Assembly: GCA_002435825.1 (NCBI GenBank)
Contig: DIVL01000042.1
Span: 1 to 42,722 of the forward strand
Source of the DNA: Anaerolineaceae bacterium UBA6133
GTDB lineage: Bacteria; Chloroflexota; Anaerolineae; Anaerolineales; Anaerolineaceae
Length of the DNA: 42,722 nt
Direction of reading: 5' to 3'
Both the position numbers and the translations under genes were made by a program. This document shows positions 15,637-24,422 of the stretch, in pieces. Position 1 is the first letter of the stretch; every line of letters starts with the position of its first letter. Under the pieces are notes generated by a model. It ran no database searches. It saw only the letters and a program-made list of their open reading frames with translations, and was not told the origin of the DNA.

Positions 15637-16974
15637 TTAAGGCAATTCGCTGAGCAACAGTTCCACAGCAGCATCCAGTTGCGGATCGCGGCCGGCATCG
15701 TAATCTTCCTGGGTGTATTCCACCACCAGGTCCGGCGTCAGGCCGATGCTGTCAATCTGATTGCCGTTGGGGGTCAGCCAGCGGGCGATCGTAATGCGTA
15801 CGCCGCCAGCCTCAGTACGGAGGGAAATCCAGTTTTGTACTGAGCCCTTGCCATAGCTGGTCATCCCGACCAATTTCGCCCGTCCATAATCCTGCAGCGC
15901 GCCAGCGGTGATCTCAGAAGCCGAAGCCGACCCCTCGTCAATCAAAACCACCAGCGGGATCTCCGCTGCCAGACCGCCCTTCTTTACCGGATAAGCGTCG
16001 CGCGTGCCGTCGCCATATTCCTCGTACAGCACCACACCATCTTTCAGGAATTCCGAAGTGACCTCAACAGCAGTCACAAGATAGCCTCCGCCGTTACCGC
16101 GCAGGTCAAAAACGATGCCTTTGGGGTTTTGTGACAACAAGTCCTTCAGGGCTGCCCGCATTTTATCCGTAGCCAGCTCATTGAAGGTATACAGCGCTAT
16201 GTATCCAACGCCGTCCTCACGCATCTCGTACTCCACCACCGGGATTTGGATCACGGCACGAGTAATCGGAACGTCAAAGGTCTCCTCACCGCGTCGGATG
16301 GTCAGCACAATCGTAACGCCCGCAGGACCCAAAATCCTCTGCAAAACCAGGTCCCCGGGAATGCCAGTAAGGTCCTCGCCGTTAATTGCGAGCACCAGGT
16401 CCTGAGCTTGTAAGCCTGCGGCTTCAGCTGGGGAGCCTTTCATCGGCGAGATAATTTCCACGTAATCACCACTGGTGTCCACCCAGGCGCCAATGCCGGT
16501 GTATTCACCAGACATCTCAGTGTTCGCCTGTTTGAATTGCTCCGGATTCATATAGGAGGTGTGCTTGTCGCCAGTAGCTGCCAGCATACCCTCAATGGCG
16601 CCGCGCATTAAGGCTACATCATCCAATGGTTGGTCAACAAAGTTCTCGTGCAGCAATCTCCAGCTCTCCCAGAAGGGATCAAAGAGACTCTTCAGTTCTT
16701 CCGGCGTGGAAGCGCTGGTATACTCCAGGCAATAACTGGTGGGGGTTGGAGCAGGCGTTAGCCCACCCTCAACTTGCGGTTGGTCGGTCTCAGTCGGCAG
16801 CTGGATGCCTTCAGGCTGTGGGACGAGCGTCGGGCAGGTGTCGTAGCCCAATGCCTGCCGGATTGGGTTTTCTGGAAGTACACTGGCAGCGCCAAAACCG
16901 AGAGCAAAGGAACCTGCCAGCAATATGACAACTACAAAGACCAGTGAACATGAACGAACAACTCTATTTTCCAT
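15637..16974 (-). CDS. S41 C-terminal processing peptidase
   Basis: CtpA/Prc-type serine protease exported but anchored, 445 residues. Transmembrane segment at 9-31, then a Pro/Thr/Gln-rich linker (about 48-80), helical region, PDZ domain (about 155-235) and S41 catalytic core. The catalytic dyad is Ser351 in DEGSASASE and Lys376 in TSYGKGSVQ. These enzymes trim or degrade extracytoplasmic proteins after the PDZ domain captures their C-termini. It lies 24 bases from the start-side neighbour (HAD gene at 16999) on the same strand and 47 bases before the YugP-type gene. A protease-rich neighbourhood, but no shared target is apparent. Confidence 0.93.
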   Translation of the reverse strand: MENRVVRSCSLVFVVVILLAGSFALGFGAASVLPENPIRQALGYDTCPTLVPQPEGIQLPTETDQPQVEGGLTPAPTPTSYCLEYTSASTPEELKSLFDPFWESWRLLHENFVDQPLDDVALMRGAIEGMLAATGDKHTSYMNPEQFKQANTEMSGEYTGIGAWVDTSGDYVEIISPMKGSPAEAAGLQAQDLVLAINGEDLTGIPGDLVLQRILGPAGVTIVLTIRRGEETFDVPITRAVIQIPVVEYEMREDGVGYIALYTFNELATDKMRAALKDLLSQNPKGIVFDLRGNGGGYLVTAVEVTSEFLKDGVVLYEEYGDGTRDAYPVKKGGLAAEIPLVVLIDEGSASASEITAGALQDYGRAKLVGMTSYGKGSVQNWISLRTEAGGVRITIARWLTPNGNQIDSIGLTPDLVVEYTQEDYDAGRDPQLDAAVELLLSELP

Positions 16975-16998
16975 TACAACTCCATTTAACCGACCGTT

Positions 16999-17664
16999 TT
17001 ATGACGGCAGTTCTTCAATTCTTCTAATTCCAATATTTGACAAAAAGTGCGGCAGCTCTGTCAGACTCTTGATGACGGGATGTTTCGACTCTATCATCTC
17101 AAAAGATACACGCAGTGTTTGAATCCCAAGGGCTCTGGCAGCATCCAGGTTCATCTCGAGGTCGTCGACAAACAAGGTTTCCTCTGGTTGCGGTGCGCCT
17201 GCCAGCTTCAGCGCGATCTCAAAAGCCTCAGGATGCGGCTTGCACCACGGCTCAGTATCCATCACATCGATCACGCCCTCGAACAGCTCTGCAATACCCA
17301 ACCGCCCAAGCACATTGTTTGCATGCTTCTGGCTGGCGTTCGTGAAAATCCATTTTTTCTGCGGCAAGGAACGCAACGCCGACATGAGCTGGCTATCGGG
17401 CTGGATTATTTCCGACAAGTCAACTTCGTGAACATATTCAAGATAATCCTGAACATCGATCCCATATTCAATATTTAAACCGCGCATCGTCGTGCCGTGC
17501 TCCAAAAAAAGACGCTCTCTTTTTTCGGGAATCTCTTTTTCCGGAATTCCCACAACCTCGTGCATGTACTGGAAGACCCGCTCTGTCAGGATTGGCCACA
17601 CACCAACCGAGGTCGGGTAAGTCGTGTCGTCAAGATCGATCAGCAGCGTTTTAACAGGTGTCAT
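16999..17664 (-). CDS. HAD hydrolase, pyrimidine 5'-nucleotidase-like
   Basis: Haloacid dehalogenase phosphatase, 221 residues. Motif I LLIDLDDTTYP, motif II the Thr in KWIFTNASQKHA, motif III Lys in PWCKPHPEAFE and motif IV FVDDLEMNLDAARALG. The DDTTYP motif I resembles the SDT1/PHM8-like pyrimidine nucleotidases. ATG 17664 overlaps the TGA of the LOG gene (ATGA). A TTG five codons earlier is less likely. The pairing with a LOG family nucleotide hydrolase suggests a nucleotide salvage or housecleaning role; the exact substrate is inferred. Confidence 0.88.
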   Translation of the reverse strand: MTPVKTLLIDLDDTTYPTSVGVWPILTERVFQYMHEVVGIPEKEIPEKRERLFLEHGTTMRGLNIEYGIDVQDYLEYVHEVDLSEIIQPDSQLMSALRSLPQKKWIFTNASQKHANNVLGRLGIAELFEGVIDVMDTEPWCKPHPEAFEIALKLAGAPQPEETLFVDDLEMNLDAARALGIQTLRVSFEMIESKHPVIKSLTELPHFLSNIGIRRIEELPS

Positions 17665-18254
17665 GGACGTTCCATCCAACGATTTATTCCATCGAATGGG
17701 GTAAAACCGTCCAGTAATGCCAGCAGCGTGGCAGGGTCATCAGCCACAAAAAAGAAGCGCCGATGCTCAGCGTAAATGTAATTTTCCGCAATAGCCTCCT
17801 CGATCAAGGCAACCAGAGGATCGAAATACCCTTGCACATTCAGCAGCCCGACCGGCTTGTTGTGCAAGCTGAGTTGCGCCCAGGTGAGCGCCTCAAACAG
17901 CTCAGCAAAGGTGCCAAACCCGCCAGGCAGAGCGATCATACCATCTGCTAAGTGGGTCATGCGTGCCTGCCGCGCATGGATATCCGGCAGTATTTCCAAC
18001 TCGCTCAAGCCGGCATGCGCCAGGTGAGGCAGGTTTAGCCCATCACTGATGACCCCAACCGTCCTTCCCCCCGACGCCAACGCACCATCAGCGACTGCGC
18101 CCATCAGACCGGTTTTCCCAGCCCCATATACCAGCGTACGACCCTGCTTTGCCAAGGTCTCCCCCAGCATCCAGGCAGCGTCTAAATAGACCTGCTTCAG
18201 GTTGTCAGCCGATCCGGCATACACAGTGATATTTCTTCGAAATGATTCAGTCAT
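17661..18254 (-). CDS. LOG-family nucleotide phosphoribohydrolase
   Basis: 197-residue Rossmann-fold protein of the LOG (TIGR00730) family, which releases a base from nucleoside 5'-monophosphates (cytokinin-activating in plants). The signature PGGFGTFAELFEALTWAQL (about residues 111-129) has the expected PGGxGTxxE. The N-terminal ITVYAGSAD and the ARKxxM-like QARMTHLADGMIAL region are also present. In bacteria these are often misnamed lysine decarboxylase. It overlaps the following HAD phosphatase by 4 bases. A TATAAT lies 20 bases upstream of the ATG. Confidence 0.92.
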   Translation of the reverse strand: MTESFRRNITVYAGSADNLKQVYLDAAWMLGETLAKQGRTLVYGAGKTGLMGAVADGALASGGRTVGVISDGLNLPHLAHAGLSELEILPDIHARQARMTHLADGMIALPGGFGTFAELFEALTWAQLSLHNKPVGLLNVQGYFDPLVALIEEAIAENYIYAEHRRFFFVADDPATLLALLDGFTPFDGINRWMERP

Positions 18255-18273
18255 AGCAATCGATAATCTTCAC

Positions 18274-18279
18274 ATTATA
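18274..18279 (-). promoter_or_regulatory. -10 element of the LOG-HAD operon
   Basis: Perfect TATAAT on the minus strand, 19 bases before the ATG at 18254, predicting a leader of about a dozen bases. No good -35 at the usual distance. Confidence 0.4.
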
Positions 18280-18320
18280 CTCGCAAGAAATCTGCCCTAT
18301 GCTTCATTTAGAAGCTTGGG

Positions 18321-19265
18321 CTAAGCATGCCGCATATTGCGAATATCGCGGAATTTTTCTTTTTCTGCAGGCGTCAGGTGAGCGGGCAAGTGCACTTCGA
18401 TGCGCGCGTAGAGGTCGCCATGGTCGCTCGGATTTTTGAGTTTTGGCATTCCAAGCCCTTTGAGACGCATGGTTTTCCCGCTGTCTGTCCCTTCCGGGAT
18501 GGTCAGGCGGACAGGCTTGCCCAGTGTGTCCACACTGACTTCGCCGCCCAGGATGGCTGTGTAAAGGTCCACCGGCACCGTGACGTTTAGATCATCTCCC
18601 TTACGCGTGAAGCTCCTGTGCGGTAACACTTTTATCTTCAAAAACAGATCCGCCCCAGCCGCCTGCTTGCTCAGGCGCACTTTGGAACCAGTGCGAACCC
18701 CTTTCGGGATGCTGGCCTCAATTTTTCTGCCGCCCTCAAACTGCAGCATGCGTGTTGTGCCGGTGTAAGCTTCTTCCAGAGTGATCTCTACTTCATGCTC
18801 CATCGGCTGAGCTCTCTGCGCGGTACGCGAAACAGGTCGACTGCGGCTGTAAGAAGATCCAGCGCTGAATCCGCCTTGCCCAAAAAGGGTGTTAAAGAAA
18901 TCCGAGAAGCCGCCAAGACCCCCAAACATGTCGTCGAACTCTTCCTGCGACACGGTGCGATAGCCTGGCTGACCGCCTTGCGGCGCCTGCTGCCATCTGC
19001 CCCAGTCAAACCCATCCGGCTGACCGCCGGAGGACTGATAGCGCTGCCATTCTGAGCCAAACTGGTCATACTTCTTGCGCTTTTCCGGGTCCGAAAGCAC
19101 CTGGTAGGCTTCGTTCACTTCCTTGAACTTATCCTCTGCCTGTGGGTCTTTGTTCACGTCAGGGTGATAGCGCCGCGCCAATTTGCGATAGGCGGTTTTG
19201 ATCTCGCCCTCAGTAGCGGTCTTGCTGACACCCAGCGTGTTGTAATAATCCTTATAATCCATCAT
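18321..19265 (-). CDS. DnaJ-like co-chaperone without zinc finger (CbpA type)
   Basis: J-domain co-chaperone for DnaK, 314 residues. The J domain (1-70) contains RRYHPDVNKD with the HPD triad. A Gly/Phe/Gln-rich stretch (about 75-150) has FGGLGGFSDFFNTLFG. The two beta-sandwich substrate-binding domains follow (EVEITLEEAYTGTTR to the end). The four CxxCxGxG zinc motifs of true DnaJ are absent, so it is CbpA-like. The first two codons are both ATG (19265 and 19262). It stands alone on the minus strand between the LOG gene and the acyltransferase. Confidence 0.93.
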   Translation of the reverse strand: MMDYKDYYNTLGVSKTATEGEIKTAYRKLARRYHPDVNKDPQAEDKFKEVNEAYQVLSDPEKRKKYDQFGSEWQRYQSSGGQPDGFDWGRWQQAPQGGQPGYRTVSQEEFDDMFGGLGGFSDFFNTLFGQGGFSAGSSYSRSRPVSRTAQRAQPMEHEVEITLEEAYTGTTRMLQFEGGRKIEASIPKGVRTGSKVRLSKQAAGADLFLKIKVLPHRSFTRKGDDLNVTVPVDLYTAILGGEVSVDTLGKPVRLTIPEGTDSGKTMRLKGLGMPKLKNPSDHGDLYARIEVHLPAHLTPAEKEKFRDIRNMRHA

Positions 19266-19348
19266 TAATCCATTCCAGCCCGTAGCTGTTTAATAATGCT
19301 TGTATGATAACAGTCCATTGTTGAAATTCTATTAACCCCGGATGAATT

Positions 19349-20062
19349 TCAGGAAAGTTCCATTGTATAGGGACCTCGGGCTGAAATGGGAAGCAACGCG
19401 GCAATTTTCTCCATGATCGCCTGCCCTGCAGCCTTGACTTCAACCCGCCCGGGCAACTTGCCGGGTTCGCCGATAGCCAGCGGACCAAAAGGCTCGCCAA
19501 TCCGTGTTACCACGCGGGCTTTGCGCCGGTTTTTCCTCAGGGTGCCAAAGATATTCCAATCATCCTCGCTAAAGGTGCCAATTGGAAGGATCGGCACGCC
19601 CAGGCGCAGCGCCATGAAAGCCGCTCCTGGAAGCGGAGTGCCCAATGGGGGTTTGTGAACGTGACCCTCCGGGAAGATCCCCAGGATGCCGTCCTGCTCC
19701 AACACCGCTTCAGCCGCGCGCATGGCTGCCAGGTTTGGCGTGCCCTGCAGGATGCGCAGCGTGTCCCAAAGACGCGGGAAGAGCTTCATGCTCAGCGGCG
19801 CGTTCGGCATTTCGGCATCGCCGATAAATTCCATGGGGTACCTGGTGCTGTGAATTGGACCGATCGTGTCGAGAAAATGGAAATGGTTTCCCACGATCAG
19901 CAGGGGGCCTTTCTTGGGCAGGTTCTCAGTGCCATAGACTTCATAGTCTGCTAAAATTTTCGCCAGTAAGTTAATTCCACCGCGTAGAAACCCCCGCCGA
20001 AATTGGTGGCGCGGGTAATGATACTTGACCAAATATTCTGTTTTTGCTTCCTGTCTGCCCAT
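19349..20062 (-). CDS. PlsC-family acyltransferase
   Basis: 1-acylglycerol-3-phosphate acyltransferase-like enzyme for phospholipid synthesis, about 237 residues from ATG 20062 (AGGACG upstream). A longer frame to 20146 would run over the promoter. Catalytic block I NHFHFLD (H-x4-D), block III FPEGHVHKPP, block IV GVPILPIG. No strong transmembrane helix at the N-terminus, so probably peripheral. The gene is divergent from the broken mscS gene. Confidence 0.88.
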   Translation of the reverse strand: MGRQEAKTEYLVKYHYPRHQFRRGFLRGGINLLAKILADYEVYGTENLPKKGPLLIVGNHFHFLDTIGPIHSTRYPMEFIGDAEMPNAPLSMKLFPRLWDTLRILQGTPNLAAMRAAEAVLEQDGILGIFPEGHVHKPPLGTPLPGAAFMALRLGVPILPIGTFSEDDWNIFGTLRKNRRKARVVTRIGEPFGPLAIGEPGKLPGRVEVKAAGQAIMEKIAALLPISARGPYTMELS

Positions 20063-20096
20063 AAAATCGTCCTGTAAATTAAGCTTATTTTGGTCA

Positions 20097-20102
20097 ATTA
20101 TA
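20097..20102 (-). promoter_or_regulatory. -10 element of the acyltransferase gene
   Basis: TATAAT on the minus strand, 34 bases before ATG 20062. Supports the short start, because the longer frame would begin upstream of the promoter. No clear -35. Confidence 0.45.
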
Positions 20103-20187
20103 CGGCAAACAATGGGCATGAATGCATCTGTAAATCTGTCTACCACCCAACGTGTGCTAACTGCGTGGAAATTGATTTACTTGCTGT

Positions 20188-20193
20188 TACAAT
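20188..20193 (+). promoter_or_regulatory. Possible -10 of mscS, abutting the start codon
   Basis: TACAAT (5 of 6 matches to consensus) ends seven bases before ATG 20201, so the transcript would be leaderless. No good -35. Confidence 0.3.
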
Positions 20194-20200
20194 TATCTAC

Positions 20201-21221
20201 ATGGATACGATCTTTCTTGGTAACTCTTTCTTACGCTGGCTGCAGGCTTTATTGGTTTTCACGGTAATCGTGGTCTTCATCCTGCTTGTGAGGACAGTCT
20301 TCCGCAAAAAAGCAAAAGACGACCCCAACCCCGGGCTTCTCACGCGACTGCTCAGCCAGATCATGCTGCCAGCCGATCTGATCGCGGCGATTTGGATTGC
20401 GTCCCGTTTCCTTGAAATTTCTGAGCCGGTCAACACCTTGCTGAGAGTCCTGCTGATTGCTCTGCTCACCGTTCAAGCCGGTCGCTGGGCTGACCTGGGC
20501 GTCGACCACTGGACTGACCAGCAAATCGCCAAATTTCCTGACGACGACTATACCCGCCGGACCACGCTGCGCGGGATTGCCATTATCGCCCGCATCCTGA
20601 TTTGGCTAATAGTGGTACTTGTCATCATCCAAAGCATCCCTAACTTTGATATTACCGGCATTATCACCAGCCTGGGTATCAGCGGTATTGCCATCGGTCT
20701 CGCAGCCCAGAGCCTGGTTGCCGACTTACTCTCCAGCCTGACCATCCACCTCGACAAACCCTTTGAACCTGGCGACTCAATCAAAACGGGTAATTTTAGC
20801 GGGACCGTTGAGCGGATTGACCTGAAATCCACCAGAATTCGCAACCTCTCCGGGGAAGAACTATCGATTTCCAACTCCGAGCTGCTGAAAGCCCCTCTGT
20901 AGAATTTCAGCCGGATGCAGGAAAGACGTGTTTCGTTCACCATCCAAATCGCCCACAACACGTCTGCCAAAAAACTCGCCATCATTCCTCAATTGATTGA
21001 GGATGCCTTCCAGGGGCTCGAAAACGTGCGTTTTTCGCGAGCCCACTTTCAATCGTTTGCTACGGATGGGGCTTGTTTTTGAAATTGTGTATTTTGTGAC
21101 CTCCCCTGATCACAGCCTTTTTGTGAAGGCACAGAATCTCATCAATTATAGAATCTTCCAGGACCTGCAAAACGAAGCAATCACCTTCAGTGTAATACCC
21201 GCGATCTCGATTGAAGAGTAA
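20201..21221 (+). pseudogene. MscS-family mechanosensitive channel, interrupted
   Basis: Small-conductance mechanosensitive channel. From ATG 20201 the frame encodes an N-terminal transmembrane part, the pore helix region GISGIAIGLAAQSLVADLL and the beta domain PFEPGDSIKTGNFSGTVE. An in-frame TAG then occurs at 20900-20902, just after SNSELLKAPL. Translation of the same frame past the TAG continues the family (NFSRMQERRVSFTIQIAHNT ... HFQSF) until about 21067. There a GGGG run (21068-21071) has one G too many; in the next frame the family C-terminus resumes as GLVFEIVYFVTSPD and ends at TAA 21221 with PAISIEE. Two lesions leave only the first 233 residues translatable, without the C-terminal alpha-beta domain. 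Sequencing error could explain one lesion, but less easily both. A TACAAT element lies seven bases before the ATG. Confidence 0.87.
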
Positions 21222-21284
21222 TTCACTCCAGGAATAATTTGATCAGTCTGAAGCCAACCGCAGGGGAATCTGAAAGATTTCTTC

Positions 21285-21695
21285 CTATAGCTTGCTGGCT
21301 TGTTCTTGCAGTTCAATCTCTTCGGGCGTCTCCGCCTCAATGGTAATTCCATGCGGGCGTGACTTGCCGTGATCATCCACGTACACAAAAGTCAGAAAAC
21401 CGTCCACCGTCAGTTCTTCTTTGGTGGTTGCCCGCACATACGCGATCAGGCGCGACCGCCCGGTTTGCACGATTTTCGAGTCAAAACGAACCACTTCGCC
21501 CGGTCTTACCGGTCGCTGGAAGGTCATCCCATGGATCTTGAGGCAGAGCACGTAATGCGGCGGCAGCAGATCAGCCGCGGCGATAAATCCCGCCTCCACC
21601 ATCCACTCCGCGCCTCTTCCCGCAAATAAAGTGTGGTGGTGATTGAGGTCTTCGCCCTTCACCAGGTGATGCATTATCAATGTTTTCATGCGCAT
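21285..21695 (-). CDS. Hotdog-fold acyl-CoA thioesterase
   Basis: 4HBT-superfamily thioesterase of about 136 residues, one hotdog domain. The YciA/BACH-like layout is visible: VKGEDLNHHHTLFAGRGAEWM, with the Asn and Asp positions of the active-site helix, then the central strand region RPVRPGEVVRFDSKIVQTGR. Hydrolyses acyl-CoA; chain-length preference is unknown. Start ATG 21695 has GAGGTGG upstream; ATG 21707, which overlaps the previous TGA, is an alternative without a ribosome site. Downstream of the HtrA-like protease gene and perhaps cotranscribed. Confidence 0.85.
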   Translation of the reverse strand: MRMKTLIMHHLVKGEDLNHHHTLFAGRGAEWMVEAGFIAAADLLPPHYVLCLKIHGMTFQRPVRPGEVVRFDSKIVQTGRSRLIAYVRATTKEELTVDGFLTFVYVDDHGKSRPHGITIEAETPEEIELQEQASKL

Positions 21696-21703
21696 TTTCC
21701 ACC

Positions 21704-23539
21704 TCATGGTATCATGATGATCAGGTTATCAAAGGCGACCTTAAAACCGCCGGTTTCAAATGTGCCAGCTATCATGCCAAAGCTGCCTGGTTTAAAATCC
21801 GGATCCCGGACTTCCCCGAGCAAGACGCCATCCACCGCCAGCAGTAGTTTTTCACGGCTGCATTGAGCTGCCAGGCGGTAAGGACCAGACCCGACCAATT
21901 GTTCGCTGTAGGTCCAATCGATCAGCGTAATAAAATCATCACCCACCTGCTTCCAGATTATGAAGTAACCATCCTCGCTGATCTCAAGCGCGGTGAAGTT
22001 CTGGTCATCCTGCAGACCGCAGATAAATCCGTAGTCCGCATCCCCTGCCGACTTTACCACGCGCACATCTACCTCAGCCATCAGGGCATCATAAGCGAAA
22101 TACTGATCCGACCAGTACCAATACATCGGCGAGATCACTTCAATCGTGTATTCGCCATTTTCGTAAGCCCGCCGTCCATCTTCATCGGAATTGCTCAACC
22201 AACCGCTGCCGGCATCTGAAAAATCATCTTCAAAAACCACCTCTCCCGCGCCGTGATAAGCCAGGTTTTGGTCTTCCCCGCTGCTGATAGCCACTTCACC
22301 CCTCTTGGCGGCCTTAATCATCTCCAGGGCAAGGTTGATCGGGCGCAGAGCGTTGATAAACCCGCCCGTTGGCACACAATCGTCGTTATCGTCAATATAG
22401 CCATCGCGGTTGGTATCGCGCACGGGTCGGCAATCGACGATATCCAGCGAAGCCTCTCCGTAGCCTAACTGGGTCGGGATGCCAATAATTTGCCCCAGCG
22501 AGTCAACCGCCAGTCCACCTGAATTCCCACCGGCAATTGTTCCGCTGGTCTTGATGAAAGCACGGTTGCCAAATGGCTCCTCGGCAGTAAAGCCGCTGAC
22601 CTCGCCCCGGGTGAGCGTGATCGTCCCGCCGCCGATAACTGGATATCCGAGAATCACAATCGACTCACCCAGATCGAGGGTATCCGAGTCGCCAAGTGGC
22701 ACAAATGGGAGTTTGAGCTGGCTGTAATCCAGCGGGTTTCCTTCCAAATCCCAGGCTGGCTTAATCACCGCCAGATCCAGCAAAGCGTCCGCTTGAACCA
22801 CGTGAGCGAAGTAGCTATCCACGGGCGGCTGGTCCTGGGCAACGGTCAGCGAGACAAGCAGCGCCACGACCTCTTCGAACCTGGTTGAGCTGACAACGTG
22901 ATCATTGGTCAGGATCAGTCCATCCGAACTGATGATAGTTCCCGAACCAGTCCAGCGCGGAACGGCTTCACCATCGATATCCACAAACGCGGTGATCTGC
23001 ACCACCGTCTGGTAGGGAATAGCCCCAAGGTCAGGAGCCTGCTCTTCCGGAGAGACGCCCGGTTCCCAACCTGTTGGGGTGGTGCCGGCAATTTTCATCT
23101 GTGTTTCGATGGCGGTTATCACTGAACCTGAAACCACTTGCCAGTTTCCCAGCACCTCACCGCTCTTATTGGCTCTGAAGCGGAAAACAAAGTCCTCAAC
23201 CCCAGTAGGCGCGATAGTCAAATCCAGCTTAATGACTCCATCCCCATTCGCCTGCGTTTCCATGCTCAGAGGCGGGATGGAGCCCTCGTAGCTTGCCCAT
23301 TCGAAAAAATTGGATTCAAAGCGGATTTCCTGCACCGTGGCATTGAGGGTGTCTGGATTGGAAAGCTTAAGCTCCAAATCGAAGACCTGCCCTTGCTGAA
23401 TGCCCGTTTCCGGGTGTTTCGCGCTCACCTGGAGCTTACCCCCAACACTCACCACTGGTGCAACACAGGAACTGGCAATCAGGATCACCATTAATAACGA
23501 AAAGAAGCTGTGCCTGAAACTGACTCTCGTGACCATCAT
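21704..23539 (-). CDS. Lipoprotein HtrA-like (S1C) serine protease with C-terminal lectin-like domain
   Basis: Secreted trypsin-fold protease, about 611 residues from ATG 23539 (GGAG seven bases upstream). A lipoprotein signal peptide ends IASSC (Cys25). An N-terminal beta-rich region (about 30-155) of unknown family precedes the protease. The catalytic triad is His214 in LTNDHVV, Asp255 in ALLDLAV, Ser340 in GGNSGG. Between protease and C-terminus, about residues 370-390, a calcium-loop-like DTNRDGYIDDNDDC insert occurs. The last 160 residues (FEDDFSDAGSGW onward) look like a concanavalin/LamG-type beta-sandwich. No PDZ domain is seen, unlike DegP. Role: cell-surface protease, substrate unknown. 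Confidence 0.88.
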   Translation of the reverse strand: MMVTRVSFRHSFFSLLMVILIASSCVAPVVSVGGKLQVSAKHPETGIQQGQVFDLELKLSNPDTLNATVQEIRFESNFFEWASYEGSIPPLSMETQANGDGVIKLDLTIAPTGVEDFVFRFRANKSGEVLGNWQVVSGSVITAIETQMKIAGTTPTGWEPGVSPEEQAPDLGAIPYQTVVQITAFVDIDGEAVPRWTGSGTIISSDGLILTNDHVVSSTRFEEVVALLVSLTVAQDQPPVDSYFAHVVQADALLDLAVIKPAWDLEGNPLDYSQLKLPFVPLGDSDTLDLGESIVILGYPVIGGGTITLTRGEVSGFTAEEPFGNRAFIKTSGTIAGGNSGGLAVDSLGQIIGIPTQLGYGEASLDIVDCRPVRDTNRDGYIDDNDDCVPTGGFINALRPINLALEMIKAAKRGEVAISSGEDQNLAYHGAGEVVFEDDFSDAGSGWLSNSDEDGRRAYENGEYTIEVISPMYWYWSDQYFAYDALMAEVDVRVVKSAGDADYGFICGLQDDQNFTALEISEDGYFIIWKQVGDDFITLIDWTYSEQLVGSGPYRLAAQCSREKLLLAVDGVLLGEVRDPDFKPGSFGMIAGTFETGGFKVAFDNLIIMIP

Positions 23540-23666
23540 CGTCTTTCTCCGCAGAATTGTGAATACTACTGTATTGTACATGAAAGGGATCAGGTTTCGA
23601 TAATCAATGCACACCCTAAAATCACAGTCTGTATAATGAACCCATTAAATAGCAGAAAAAAAATTC

Positions 23667-24380
23667 GTAGGTCGGACAAAGTGCCCGTCAGGGTAATGAG
23701 ACTGCCATTCGATGCTGGAATAGTGATGGCCTTACGCAGGCTCACTCCGACATCACGCCATCGATTATTTACAATCAACAAGCCTAGCCACTCGGATCAT
23801 CGTCGACGGCGAATTGAGGGCACGATACGTTCGCACATCACATTGTTCAATGTGCCCTCAATTTCGCCCTACGAAATAGGACCAGAATAAATTGGCGGAG
23901 TGCGCCAAGAAGGGCAGATTCCCACCCACGATCAATTTTTATGGCAGGCTTGTAGGTCGGACAAAGTGCCCGTCAGGGTAATGAGACTGCCATTCGATGC
24001 TGGAATAGTGATGGCCTTACGCAGGCTCACTCCGACATCACGCCATCGATTATTTACAATCAACAAGCCTAGCCACTCGGGTCATCGTCGACGGCGAATT
24101 GAGGGCACGATACGTTCGCACATCACATTGTTCAATGTGCCCTCAATTTCGCCCTACGAAATAGGACCAGAATAAATTGGCGGAGTCCGCTAAAAGGGCA
24201 GATTCCCACCAACGATCAATTTTTTATGGCAGGCTTGTAGGTCGGACAAAGTGCCCGTCAGGGTAATGAGACTGCCAGCAGCCGTTAGTCCCTCAGAATC
24301 TTTGAGCGGGCTCACTCCGACAACCCGAAGGCTGCCGACAATTAACATTGTTGGGTTTTCGCAAACCTTAACATCACACA
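23667..24380. repeat. 285-bp tandem repeat with palindromes, two full copies and one partial
   Basis: Copies start at 23667, 23952 and 24237, an exact 285-bp period. The first two are nearly identical; the third keeps the first 45 or so bases, then diverges. Each full copy has AATTGAGGGCAC (23812-23823; 24097-24108) paired with GTGCCCTCAATT (23852-23863; 24137-24148), extended by GCG/CGC with a bulged T, plus an inner ACATTG-TT-CAATGT. The flanking GTCGGA and TCCGAC are also inverted. Short frames run through the copies but are repeated shadows. This explains all of the non-coding stretch 23540-24422, apart from the short flanks. Confidence 0.9.
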
Positions 24381-24409
24381 AAAAACCTCGTTTACTCTTC
24401 CAAATCGCT

Positions 24410-24415
24410 TATACT
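24410..24415 (+). promoter_or_regulatory. -10 element of xseA, leaderless spacing
   Basis: TATACT ends seven bases before ATG 24423. Transcription would start at the ATG itself, and no Shine-Dalgarno precedes it, which fits a leaderless mRNA. No convincing -35 (CTCGTT at 17 bases). Confidence 0.45.
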
Positions 24416-24422
24416 TTAACCC

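Noticed and set aside
23510..24175. Two frames with an almost identical 80-residue peptide within the 285-bp repeat
   Set aside because: They are produced by the repeat itself; period 285 is a multiple of three. No ribosome site or family.
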